Below are positions 47,211 through 59,342 of a DNA stretch of 60,000 nt, in pieces (position 1 is the stretch's first letter; each line of letters starts with the position of its first letter). The DNA is from Cryptomeria japonica. Taxonomy: Eukaryota; Streptophyta; Pinopsida; Cupressales; Cupressaceae. The DNA lies in assembly GCF_030272615.1 (NCBI RefSeq), contig NC_081406.1, forward strand, positions 171,007,361 through 171,067,360, written 5' to 3'. The notes below the pieces were generated by a model. That model was not told the DNA's origin and ran no database searches. It worked only from the letters and a program-made list of their open reading frames with translations. A program made the position numbers and the translations under genes.

Positions 47211-47553
47211 ACAGTTGATGATTGCAATCAACCGACAGAATTAAATGGACACATCTTTTATTCCGGTATTTGATGAGGAAGCTACTTCTCAGGGGGAGTA
47301 GTTGGTATATTGAATTGGTTGTTATTTTGTATGAACTTGACCTTTTGTGACGTTGGCATTTGATGTCAAAGGGGGAGAGATATATGGAAAAACATTAGGG
47401 AGAGATAAAACATTGAGGAGAGATTGTCATAAGAGTTTGGTATAAACACATATTACTCCCAGGGGGAGAATTGGTTTTTGTACTTGCCATTTCTGCTTTG
47501 GCACTTTGATGGTTTTTCCATCTTGTGTTGCCATCAATGCCAAAGGGGGAGAT
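47211..47553 (+). promoter_or_regulatory. Copia-A 3' region with repeated polypurine-like runs
   Basis: CAGGGGGAGTAG near 47291, CAAAGGGGGAGAG near 47367, CAGGGGGAGAATT near 47460, and the terminal CAAAGGGGGAGAT at 47541-47553 that adjoins the LTR. Only the last is positioned as the primer. Confidence 0.7.
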
Positions 47554-48612
47554 TGTTGGTATTTTGGTATGGTCTTGTCATTGATGTCAACAACTGCTAA
47601 ATACACCTACTTTGGAGATCCAGCAACATTCATCGGCAAACAGTAAACTGTGCAAACAATCACCGGTATATGGTTAACCGACAGGATATAATGTTCACCG
47701 GTACCTGCACTGACATGGAAGACACTTGGTAATGTCGAAGACATCATGTGGACACTTTACTTTGAAGTAATAATCATTGGCATATTCTTATTTGCATATT
47801 TGCTTTTACCGGCTAATAGGTCCAGGTTATCTAGGGTTACACTGACAGGTTTATCTTTTCCAGATCAGAATGGCACACTATGGAGATGATTTATTATTGT
47901 TGTAAATGCATTAAGCCGATATGTTCAATCAGTTATTGCATAGGATATTGTATTATTTGTAAAATGTTTTATTGTAATATCTTGTAGAGCCGACCTACTA
48001 AAATTGGTCTTAGGGTATGGTATAAATGTAAGATCTTATTTGTAAGATCAAGTGTGGAATGCAAGAAAAATTTAAGGAAGGGTATATGCGAGATCAAGCA
48101 AAAATATACATGAAGACATCATTTGAAGGTGAAGTTAGGTTTTTGTAAAAGCATATCAGCATTAAACCGGTACTGAATCCAACATATGAAGATGCTATTT
48201 TGTGTAGTACATTCTCATTGGATTTAACCATCCAACTGTAGTCAGTGTGACTCCCATTTGTGTTTGAGCAGTGAGCTCTAGGCTATTGGCCTTTTTGCAT
48301 GTGCAGACCCCTCTTTGTACACTTACTATCTGCAGTAGTGTCATCTGATTGTGGGTAAGGTTTCACACCGTGGTTTTTCCCCTTACAGGGTTTCCACGTA
48401 CAAATATTTGTGTCATGTGTTGTGGATGACTTTGTGCTTATGTTTCATGCATTAATTCTTACTGGTATAGCATTTTCTGTTAACACTGTTTACCGGCATA
48501 CTTAACTATCTTACCGGTATTAAGAAATAAGTTGGTTAATAAGATTTTGGTTTAAATTTATTAGACAACTAATTCACCCCCCCCCCCCTCTCAGTTGTCT
48601 CCGGGACCTACA
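47554..48612 (+). repeat. Copia-A 3' LTR (1059 bp)
   Basis: Close match to 41917-42971, including a longer C-run near 48578. Followed by CTCTT at 48613-48617. Confidence 0.96.
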
Positions 48613-48617
48613 CTCTT

Positions 48618-51094
48618 CTGCAACAACTGCATACACATGACTTGCATTTTATAAAGTGATAGTTAATACCAAAAATAAAGTGTGATGTACAACAAAATGA
48701 ACCAAAAAGAATAATTTCAAAAAAATTAACTCAAAAAATCACCTGAATCCACTAGGTCAGATACATGGTCAAAATCTACTAATGTCTGCATCTGGCTCAA
48801 TTGTAGTGCTTTGGAAATTTGATATGTATAAATGGGAACCATTGTCAACCCACTCTTGTGATTCACATTCTTCCCACAAACAATACATGCATGAAGAGAA
48901 AAAACATACCATCTATCTCGTATTAATTACTAGTGAACTTGCATTTGAGCTCATAAATGAGTGCATGTCACTCGATCCTGCAACTGTACAACAATCTAGA
49001 TAGTTTTCAATGTTAAATTCAGTGATCAACCAAAAATATCTACAAACCATTGACGTACCTGGATTACCTGGATCCATCACAGACTTACACTATTGTACAA
49101 TTGCTTTTGCATCTATCAACTCAGCACCACCTTCATACTTCAATTCTTCTCTAGCTAGGGCTCTTTTTACACATGCTCCTACACCATCGTGCTCTCCCTT
49201 ACCATGTCCAGCCTTAGTGAAATTCCAAAATTGCTGTACACTGCTTGTGATATGCATCCTTGTCAACCAATAAAACATCCTTGCATTCTTGAATTGTGTG
49301 GTGCAATTATCTGACCATATTATGTATCGGGTGTATTGTATATTTATTTCTTTTAAATTATCATACAAAAATTTAAAGCATCCTTGTACAAACTTTGATG
49401 AATGAGTACAATCATCACTTATGTAGAAGTGATACTCTCTTACAACCTTCTATCCTTCTCTGTGCTACCAGCTTGATGCATGAATGTTATGTGTACAAAA
49501 ATAGAAACTTGTGTAGAACAATAATACATAGATTGCACTTCATTTGAGGTTGTAGTGTATAATTTTCAGAAAAATCAATGATAGAGACAATGGTGCCAAG
49601 AGGAAATGTGTCCTTACATAACTTGAATTTCTCATCTAACCATTGAGCTCTATGTGTATGCATTATGTACTCATAAACTAGTTTCTCTTGAAATATTTTC
49701 ATAAATTCAGCTACACATATATCATTTTTCACTAGATCACATCTCTTCAAATTTTTTCCATCTTTAACTTCATATGTGATTGTCTTGTATTTTCCAAAAG
49801 AAACTAGTTTCCTACCAATTTCATGTGTGCTCTCCAAATGTACACATCTTGGTAAATGTTGAAAACCACCACATATAGCACAAGAACCCTCCAAACAAGA
49901 CATCTTATAATAAATGTAACCATCATGTCTATTACATAGCACACTTGAAATAAATTCTCTTACCGACTTAGGAGGTTCTTGTATATTGAAAACCTGCAAA
50001 ACATCGTTAGTGTGCAAAGTAGAACAATTATGATGAAAAATGTCAGAGTGCATGTAAAATTCAATATGCATCCTACAGTAACACGTGGTGTGTACATGAT
50101 TAATCTTAATATAGAAACGTTTTTCTATTTCAAAAAATCTTTGAGAAATTCTTATTTGAGGAAACTTTTCAAGGAATCTTTCATAAAATTTTGTTTGAGT
50201 CATATCCAAATAGTGTTTGTCATGTGGCTCACGATTTGTAGACCCGATTCACCTTCTAACAACATCTCTTCGGTTGGGCAAAATTCTTATGTTGTCATAC
50301 CAAAAGTTTTCAATTAATGTTCTTAGTGCATCAACAAGAACCTTGTCTTTGCATGGTAGTCTACCCAAGAATGCCCAAAGAGAATTATTGTTAGGTTCCT
50401 CTATTTTTTCTCGCCTGTGTAATTCTTTATTTAATGTTGTTCTACTAACGTTTAATGACTTACTTGTTTTGCTTATCAAAGGATCTTTTTATAATTTTCT
50501 TGCTCATTATGGTTAATGTAATGACACGTCGAGTAGCATTAGAATCTTTAGTACGTGATTTTAAACCAATAACTTGAAATGCATCAAATAAATTTCTCAC
50601 AATAGTTATTTCACTTTGTTACTTTCAGATGATCTTAGGCCCAAAATTTTCATTGGCTCTCAAAAATTCAAATTTTTAATCATTTGAAAAATTAATTGAT
50701 ATGTTGCAGTTTGATTTAAGTTTTCAAGATAGTTTTGCTATATTATTTTAACCATTCTCCTACAAGTTTGTTCATTCATTTTATTGAGCATTGGCTTCAA
50801 TATATTCTCATCAATATCAATTAGATACTTTGGTTTCTTACGAATGATTCTAGGAGGTGTTAACATCAGTGCATTGTGTATATTTAATGCATCAAATAGA
50901 GCAGGTGTATGTTCATCATTTAATTGATTATTCAATGTGGTATCTTCTTCAATTGCATTAGGTTCATATGGTAAATCAAATGTCTCTTCTTCAATTGCAT
51001 TAGGTGCATTATGTTCGTTTGGTAAATTGAATTGAGATGTCGAGGATGACATACCTTCTTCTCCCATTGTTCTTATGTCATGTAATTTCTTCAT
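48618..51094 (-). pseudogene. Gene 2 copy A, 5' and central parts: transposase-like protein with DDE-type signature
   Basis: Read from 51094 downward. The N-terminus (118 residues) is acidic. A helix-turn-helix-like SKSLNVSRTTLNKEL lies near 50455, then IRILPNRRDVVRR, a TGA at 50249 (CGA expected), and TKFYERFLEKFPQIRI. A Cys-rich segment follows (TTCYCRMHIEF near 50080; CAICGGFQHLPRC near 49880). Next are IIDFSENYTLQPQ near 49560, then, one frame over, EVQSMYYCSTQVSIF, EYHFYISDDCTHSS, YIIWSDNCTTQFKN near 49315 and AGHGKGEHDGVGACVKRAL near 49200. The three Asp-containing motifs look like an RNase-H-fold catalytic set. From memory, uncharacterised animal and non-seed-plant proteins share DFAENY, QSAxW, SDG..QFKN and GHGKGxxDG in this order. 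A GT/AG intron (about 48740-48640) precedes the part cut by Copia-A. Dead copy. Confidence 0.65.
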
Positions 51095-51403
51095 ACACTA
51101 CCTTTGTCTTTCCTTTTCAGTCTCTCATTGTTCCATCGTCCCTCGCTTGTTCTTTCCCTCAGTTGTCCTAAATAGAATCATATTACATATATATGTAAAC
51201 AAAAATTGATAAACAAACAAATAAACATAAATATGCATCTTATCATAATTTTTTTGAATCAAAACTATTAAATAATCATAATAATATTGACAAAACTAAT
51301 AAGAACAACAATTCAATCATTTGAAATCATGCAAAAAAAAAAATTCACTTACTTCTATGTATAAAACAGTGATAGAAGTGTAGACACAGTTGTAGTGGGG
51401 CCT

Positions 51404-51438
51404 TCAACGACCTCAAAAACTTCTTTTGAGGTCGTTGA
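51404..51438. other. Perfect 15-bp inverted repeat with 5-base loop
   Basis: TCAACGACCTCAAAA at 51404-51418, loop ACTTC, then TTTTGAGGTCGTTGA at 51424-51438. It lies about 310 bases upstream of the gene 2 Met, in its leader or promoter region. RNA from either strand would form a stable hairpin. Role unknown. Confidence 0.85.
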
Positions 51439-51667
51439 GGATCTTGGGCAAATAAGACTATGTCTAAGTACCCTGTACGTGGTATATTAATAATCGCATG
51501 CATGTTGTTAGTCCCTAAAATGATGGCAAGCCCAACGGTATTTTTTTCACCCTGTACATGCTTAGAAATCAAAATTAGCGCGCACTCACTCCTACGCCTT
51601 AAAGATGTTATGGTAGGGTAGTGAACTAATAGGCTCAGTACCCCGTATGCGCTATTTGTAGTAAAGA

Positions 51668-51695
51668 AAATGTGAAGGAAAGGGAGGGAGGGAGA

Positions 51696-51768
<73 letters not shown>

Positions 51769-51824
51769 GAAGAGATAGGGGAGAGAGAGAGAGAGTAGAA
51801 GAAAGAGAGCGATGGGGTATGAAG

Positions 51825-51879
<55 letters not shown>

Positions 51880-51953
51880 GAAGAGATAGGGGAGAGAGAG
51901 AGAGTAGAAGAAAGAGAGCGATGGGGTATGAAGGAAAGGAGAAGGGGGAGAGA

Positions 51954-52014
<61 letters not shown>

Positions 52015-52016
52015 GG
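51668..52016. repeat. Purine-only (GA)n-rich tract with internal 111-bp duplication
   Basis: About 350 bases almost entirely A and G. AGAGATAGGGGAGAGAG is repeated at 51771 and 51882, and GATGGGGTATG occurs three times. Leu-Ser open frames on the minus strand and Glu-Arg frames on the plus strand are artefacts. Confidence 0.95.
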
Positions 52017-52199
52017 TATGGAGAGAGGAAGAGGGAGACAATACACATACATACACACATATGTGTGTATATATACTTAATATATTATATTATATATTAT
52101 TAGATACATATATATAAATATTATATATTATATATTTATTATATATTATATGTATATACACATATTATATATACAATATCATATTATACACACTCCCAA

Positions 52200-52320
52200 A
52201 TTTTAAACAAAAGTAGCACGTACGTGCTATTTATAGTAAAGATAGAGTGTGCGCGCTTCTTACACCATAAGTACCTCGTATGCGATTTTTATACCATAAG
52301 TACCCCATATGCACTTTTGA
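52200..52320. promoter_or_regulatory. Right subterminal palindrome and ATGCGC-type motif cluster
   Basis: A perfect 16-bp palindrome TAGCACGTACGTGCTA at 52214-52229, then GTGTGCGCGC, TCGTATGCGA and CCATATGCAC, separated by ATAAGTACC-type sequence. Related cores lie at 51470 (CCTGTACGTGG) and 51640 (CCCGTATGCGC). The composition parallels 28411-28640. Confidence 0.5.
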
Positions 52321-53131
52321 CTATTTAGGCTTGGAAATAGGCCTGGATGACAAAGGTTCAGTTTGGAAGTTTGATTTCCCTCCATTTCCTTCCTTTTTGA
52401 TGTGTTTTATTTTATCAACTTGGTTTCTCGACTTTGTCATCATCAGGTTTACACTTCATCAAGTGGGTATTTATAAAATTGCCACCATATTTTCACCCAT
52501 CTTTTGAGCTTTCTAACCATATAATATTTTTAAAATTTAAACAACAATAACATTACCATTGAGTTTCTTTTACCAGTGTTTCGATAGTTATCACAGACAT
52601 ATGTGTACCATTTTTTTAATAACTTTTGATCTACTTATCCAAAGTTAAAAAAACTTTATATATTATTGTAGTGCACTTGATTCTTTACAATTTAAAAAAA
52701 AAATTGTATTTTCAATTTTTTTAGTGCAACTTATGCTTCACGCATGAATAGGTACCTAATTTTCAGGATGTGCTCAATTGGAAAAATCATTAAAAAAAAA
52801 TACTCAACAAGAATTATAAAAAAAATCTTCTAGTGCTCACTCTTAACTATCTTTCTGCCAAAGGATTTCTCAAAATACTAAATCTAACTATGACTTTTTT
52901 GATGCGCACGTCAAACACTATGTTATGTTTTTAAAAAAAAATCATGGTCTATTTTTTCGTGCACGAAGGATTTGGCTCCCTTAATTTTATCCAGTTTTGA
53001 AAAAGTTTAGTAGTTTGGAAACTAGATTCAAAGTACTACAATGTTTGTTCTTTGATTATCTTCATAGCTTGAGTGGATGACTTTCAAATTTTGCCTCCAA
53101 GTTCAGATTCACATGATTTCAGAAAAAAAAA
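52321..53131. other. AT-rich spacer, nothing recognised
   Basis: Homopolymer A and T runs, no gene, no LTR end and no tandem repeat visible. Confidence 0.5.
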
Positions 53132-53247
53132 GTGTCCACCTACAACCCCCTTTTTGACCACCATCTTTGTGCACTTACCCATACATACCTATCGTCCACT
53201 ATTCTACAAGATACATAGCTATCTTCCACTATTCTCCATCATATTTG
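53132..53247. repeat. Right terminal region: inverted block plus 30-bp tandem repeat
   Basis: GTGTCCACC at 53132 and TTTTTGACCACCATCTTTGT...TTACCC at 53151-53180 are inverted copies of 28361-28399. Two 30-bp units, CCTATCGTCC... at 53188 and GCTATCTTCC... at 53218, follow in the same orientation as the units at 28304 and 28334. Confidence 0.7.
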
Positions 53248-53539
53248 GACCAATCTGGATCACTGGGTTTGACATCAATGACAACTAAGACATGTATTTA
53301 TAACATTACAATAGATCCATCAAAGCATCATACCAACCATTTTATTTGGCCTAGAGAGTTACATTGTATATGCATAATTTATTCAACTTGTTATTAAATA
53401 AACTATATATTAATTTATACATGTCGATCTCATTTTAATGTCCGCATAAGATTTATTTGTTTATGCATTTTTGAATCATCATAATTTGCATACATTCTAG
53501 ATGTACATGATCACCATTACAACTATATGTCATTTTGAA

Positions 53540-53895
53540 CGGCCATGTACTCATGTACAAATACATTGTATATCATCAATACAACTACATCAATGTACTC
53601 ATGTATAAATACATCATATATCATCAATGCAAGTACATCAATGTACTCATATACAAATACTTTATATATCATCAATACAACTACATCAATATACTCATGT
53701 ACAAGTACATTGTATATCTTTAATACAACTATATGAATGTACTCATTTACAGATACATTGTACATTGTCAACACAACTACATCAATGTACTCATGTATAA
53801 ATACATTGTATATCGTCAATACAATTACATCAATGTAGTCATGTATAAATACATTGTATACTATCAATACAAAGTTATATCAATGTACTCATACA
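53540..53895. repeat. 48-bp minisatellite, about 7 units
   Basis: Unit landmark AATGTACTCATGTACAAATA followed by CATTGTATATCATCAATACA. Because 48 is divisible by three, all reading frames inherit a 16-residue period. The 114-residue minus-strand frame is explained by this. Confidence 0.93.
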
Positions 53896-54339
53896 AATAC
53901 AATGTCCTACTCCATGCGTCTCTGTTATTCTCACATCCTACTACAAGATTGTGTATAGCGATGATTTCATATAAATGAAGACCATCATAATCAATGTGAA
54001 CAACACAGTATTATGATCATTCTTTGATTTTAAAATAAGGCAATCCTAATGAACCTAAGATAACCCTAATGAAAATAAGACAACCCTAAGAAACCATATG
54101 GATGTTATTATTAATAATACATTGTACCTTCCATTCCTTAGAGTCTCCAACCAAAATAAAAAACTTCACAAGTCTTTAATTTGGTAGTTGAATAAGATTT
54201 TCCCATGATTTTCCAAACTCCTACATTCCCAGGCCATGACAAAATGTATGTTTCATTACAAAAGAAATGCAGATCTCTACATAAGTATAATCAACCTAAT
54301 GAACCTAAAACATCCATAATAAAAATAGGAAAACCATCA

Positions 54340-54940
54340 TAACTTCATGCCCTACTCCAAGATTGTACCTACAATGTTGAAGCAAAATGTTGACATAATA
54401 GTATTGTCCATCAAAAAGACCTAAATTTATAAAAAATTGTTAAGAAACTCAAACAACATGAATAACTAAGGTTTATGATCATTCTTTAAAATGAAATTCA
54501 TTATAATAAATGAAGAGGTAGGATTATATACCATGAAGATACCTCCTTATGAATTACATTGAATGTACCCACAATGTTGACAACAAAATGTTGACGTAAT
54601 AGTATTGTCCATCAAATATAACCTACATTTTTAAAGAATTGTTAATAAACATAAACAAGGTGATCAAAACAGTTTTATGATCATTCTTTGAAATGAAATG
54701 CATGATAATAAATGAAGTTCGATAGGATTATATACAATGAAGTTACCTACTTATGAATTACATCAAATGTACCGACAATGTTGAAGCAAAATGTTGACAC
54801 AATAGTATTGTCCATTAAAAAAACCTACATTTTTAAATAATCGTTAACAAACATAAACAACATGAAAAATAAAGTTTTATGATCATTCTTTGAAATGAAA
54901 TGCATGATAAAAAATCAAAAGGTAGGATTACATACTTACC
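54340..54940. repeat. About 203-bp tandem repeat, three units
   Basis: The landmark ACAATGTTGA with AATAGTATTGTCCATC recurs at 54371, 54571 and 54775 (period 200-204). A partial, diverged unit seems to precede at about 53950-54110. No gene. Confidence 0.85.
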
Positions 54941-55764
54941 TCATTTGGTATGACCTAGATATGCTAGTCAAGTGTTCTTGAAGGGTCATCTCTTAGCTTA
55001 AGAGTAGCCATAATTTCTTCATGGTCTGTACTACTAATTGTTCATAGTTCTTTTGTCCTTGATTTGGTATGATGCTTTAATGCCTTCACATTTGTTGCTA
55101 TAACAAGGTGCAAATACATGAGAATAGTTTTGTGTTTCTCATAGTCTTCAAGTATAGGTTTGCTATTCTTTCTAATCACACATGTTCGCAACCAAGTTCT
55201 AGCAACAACTAAACCTATAGGATACATAAACTCATCACCATCTATCATCGATTGTGTTAACTTATTCTTTCCCCATACACATTGTGTCAACCAATATTCT
55301 AGTGCCTTTTCATTCTGCTACAATGCAACATTATCAAAAATATGTAATGGCTATAAAACATCTGAAAGATGGTCATAGTCAAGTGTTCTATGTCATATTG
55401 TAAAGAGGATATTGCCTAAGATAAATGAGTTTGATACTATGGAATCTAATTATCTACCCACTCACGTGCCTCACATTGAAAATATTTTTTACAAAAATAA
55501 GCCAAATCTCATACCCAAATGGTCCATTTACTTGCATTTGAGCTTCAAAATGAATGCATTTGATTCTTTGATTATTTGACAATCCAAGCTATCTCCTATT
55601 GAGCCTTCATCAACCAACCAAAATAACTTGTGCACTTCGAAATCAAGTGTCCCTCCTTGTGACAATGTTGAACTACACCAATCAAATGTAGTATGTGCAT
55701 CATTGGATGTAGCACCTAAAATCCTCAATTCATCTCTAGGGTCTCCGCAAGTAGTCAAGTCTAC

Positions 55765-57030
<1,266 letters not shown>

Positions 57031-57126
57031 AATATATCTTCACACGAGAACCTACTCCATCATGCTCCCCTTTCCTATGCCGAATATGTTTGTCAAAATG
57101 TGAGTTTCAAAGAGCATAAACAACAA

Positions 57127-57942
57127 TGTAAATACCCAAAAACAACACAAATTAACAAAACATCAAGATACTAGACTTAAAAAAGGTAAAAATGAGCATA
57201 AAAAAAGTATTTCAAATCCCTTGTTGAGTATATTTTTCCATTATGTTTTGTTGGCTTTTCTCTCACTCAAAATTTTGACAACATAACGACACTCAAATGG
57301 AAAAGGAGTAAGAGATAGATATATTCTATGATGATTGAGGAGGATAGATGAAGATTGATGAAGAGAAAAGAAGATCAAAATGGATAAGGGTTTGATAGAT
57401 ATGATTTGGGATGAAAAAGATTAATGGTGAAGATTGATTTATCAGGATCAATGGTTGAGGATGAAGAAAAAATAAAAAGGAATTAAAATGTCCTTTTAGG
57501 GTACTTGAGGGGACAAGCCCACATGCTTGATGTGATGGGTGGAGTTGACTTTCACTTAATAAAAAATTAAGTGTGTGCACATGATTAGGGAGTGGATTAG
57601 GTGGAGACTAGGACTAGCATTAGGATGCAAGTGGGAGATTTAGGAGGATGCAAGTGGATGTGGGTAGATGGGATTTTTAAATTAATTTTAATTCAAATTT
57701 GGAGGAAAGTGGGGATAAGGATTTTAATTAAATAAACAATGTCATTTATTTGATTAATGGATGAGATTCTAAGGGGTAGTGTTGAATAGGTAAATTAATT
57801 AAATTAATTAACTTAGGAAATAGAGGAATACAAAAGATTAATTAAATAATAATAAATTATTTAATTAATAGAAATAGATATAATAGATGAAAATATGGGA
57901 ATAAATTGATCAAACATAAGTGATGAGTTTTAGGTGTCTACA
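57127..57942 (-). repeat. Candidate solo LTR (816 bp)
   Basis: The minus strand starts TGTAGACACCTAAA and ends GGGTATTTACA, giving TG...CA ends of the kind common in plant gypsy LTRs. It interrupts gene 2 copy B. The flanks AACAA and CCTAA do not match, so a target duplication is not supported and the boundaries are tentative. Confidence 0.45.
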
Positions 57943-58214
57943 CCTAACTTAAAAAAAAACTCCATATATGAGCTACACACCTCTTTGCATGCATTCTACT
58001 CAACCAATAACATATACAAACATTCTTGTTTTGACCCACATAGTTATCTACCCAAATGAGATGTTGACCCATTGCAATATCTTTTTCCTATAAGAAATCA
58101 AAATCATTCTCATAAAAATTCTACACATACTCAGACAAGTGAGATCTATCATCACTCATGTAAAAATGGCACTCCTTGATTATCTTTGTCTCTTCTTCTA
58201 GTTATCAAGGGTAT

Positions 58215-59285
58215 TGTTGGTATTTTGGATATGTTGGTATGGTTTTTTCATTGATGTCAACACTTGTCAAAACTTATCAACACTTGGAGATTCTTGGTTA
58301 TGTTCACCAGTATGTTTAGTGACTTATGCACAGTCACCGGTATCTAGTTTACTGGCATCTTATATTGTTCACCGACACTTGGAATGACTTGGAAATTACT
58401 TGGTTATGTCAAAGATATTGTTTAAACACTTTGTTTTGGTGATTTGGTCATTGATCTAATCGGGTTTGCATATTTGTTGTTACTAGCAAATAGGTCTAGG
58501 TTATGGACTGACAAGCATATCTATTCCAAATCAGCACGACACGTTATGAAGATGATTTGCTATTAATGTAAATGCATTGAGCTGACATGATGCATCACAT
58601 ATTGATTCATTTGTAATTGATTTTATTGTAATATCTTTAGTGAGTCGACCTACTCATTTGGTCTTAGGTTTTGGTATAAATGTAAGATCTCATTTGTGAG
58701 ATTGATATGGATATGGTTATGGGAATGTAATAAGTGGTAGAGCATAAGATATATGGGAATATAAGAAGAGCTATACACACAGACATCATTCAAGATTCAA
58801 GGAGGTTTTGTAGAAGACAAATCAGAGCCCAACCAGTACTGAATCCAACATATGAAGATGCTATTTTGAGCAGTACATTATCATTGGATTTAACCATCCA
58901 GTTGTAGTCAGTGTGACTCCCATTTTGTGATTGAGCAGTGAGCTCAAGGTAGTTGGCCTTTTTGCATGTGCAGACTCCATATTGTACACACATACTATTT
59001 GCAGTAGTATCATCTGATTTGGGTAAGGTTTCTGACCGTGGTTTTTCCCCTTACAAGGTTTCCACTTACAAATATTTGTGTTATGTGTTGTGGATGTTAT
59101 TATCTTTCTATTTCATGCATTAAACTTTACCGGTACTACAATTATCTATTAAAATTGTCTATCGACATAAAGTTTGGTTTACCGGTATTAAGCATTAAAT
59201 TTGGTTAAGTTAGTTTTGGTTTGAAATTCATTGACAATTGATTCACACCCCCCCCCCCCCTATTAGTTGTCTCCGAGACCTAACA
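58215..59285 (+). repeat. Copia-B 5' LTR (1071 bp)
   Basis: Starts TGTTGGTATTTTGGATATGT and ends GAGACCTAACA. Alignable with the Copia-A LTRs along its length but with many differences. TATAAAT at 58675-58681; C-run near 59247-59260. Confidence 0.93.
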
Positions 59286-59287
59286 AT

Positions 59288-59300
59288 TGGTATCAGAGCA
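59288..59300 (+). promoter_or_regulatory. Copia-B primer-binding site
   Basis: TGGTATCAGAGCA two bases after the LTR, identical to Copia-A. Confidence 0.92.
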
Positions 59301-59342
59301 TAGTCCTCTTTTTGCAGAAGTTTAACAACTTGAGGAGATCCA

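Larger units (their letters stand above)
41917..48612 (+). mobile_element. Copia-A: complete Ty1/copia retrotransposon, lightly decayed
   Basis: 6.7 kb with LTRs 41917-42971 and 47554-48612, a perfect CTCTT target duplication, a primer site, a polypurine tract and one gag-pol frame with four internal stops. It was inserted into gene 2 of the older DNA transposon. Copia-B at the window end is a second member of the same family. Confidence 0.96.
28361..53180. mobile_element. Candidate composite DNA transposon with two convergent genes, holding nested LTR elements
   Basis: Proposed limits are inverted blocks at 28361-28389 and 53151-53180, with GTGGACAC/GTGTCCAC further inside. Removing NA2 and Copia-A leaves about 10.5 kb. 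Gene 1 runs inward from the left and gene 2 (transposase-like) inward from the right. Both ends have subterminal zones rich in short palindromes centred on CGTACG and in ATACGC/ATGCGC motifs. ATAC flanks both ends but also belongs to a local 30-bp repeat, so it is weak target-duplication evidence. The single-element model is inference; each component was read separately. Confidence 0.45.

Noticed and set aside
51345-52103. Leu-Ser and Glu-Arg repeat reading frames on both strands, up to 237 residues
   Set aside because: They are six-frame shadows of the GA-rich tract.
57326-57580. 84-residue frame in the block interrupting gene 2 copy B
   Set aside because: It has no domain or coding signature and lies inside the LTR-like segment.
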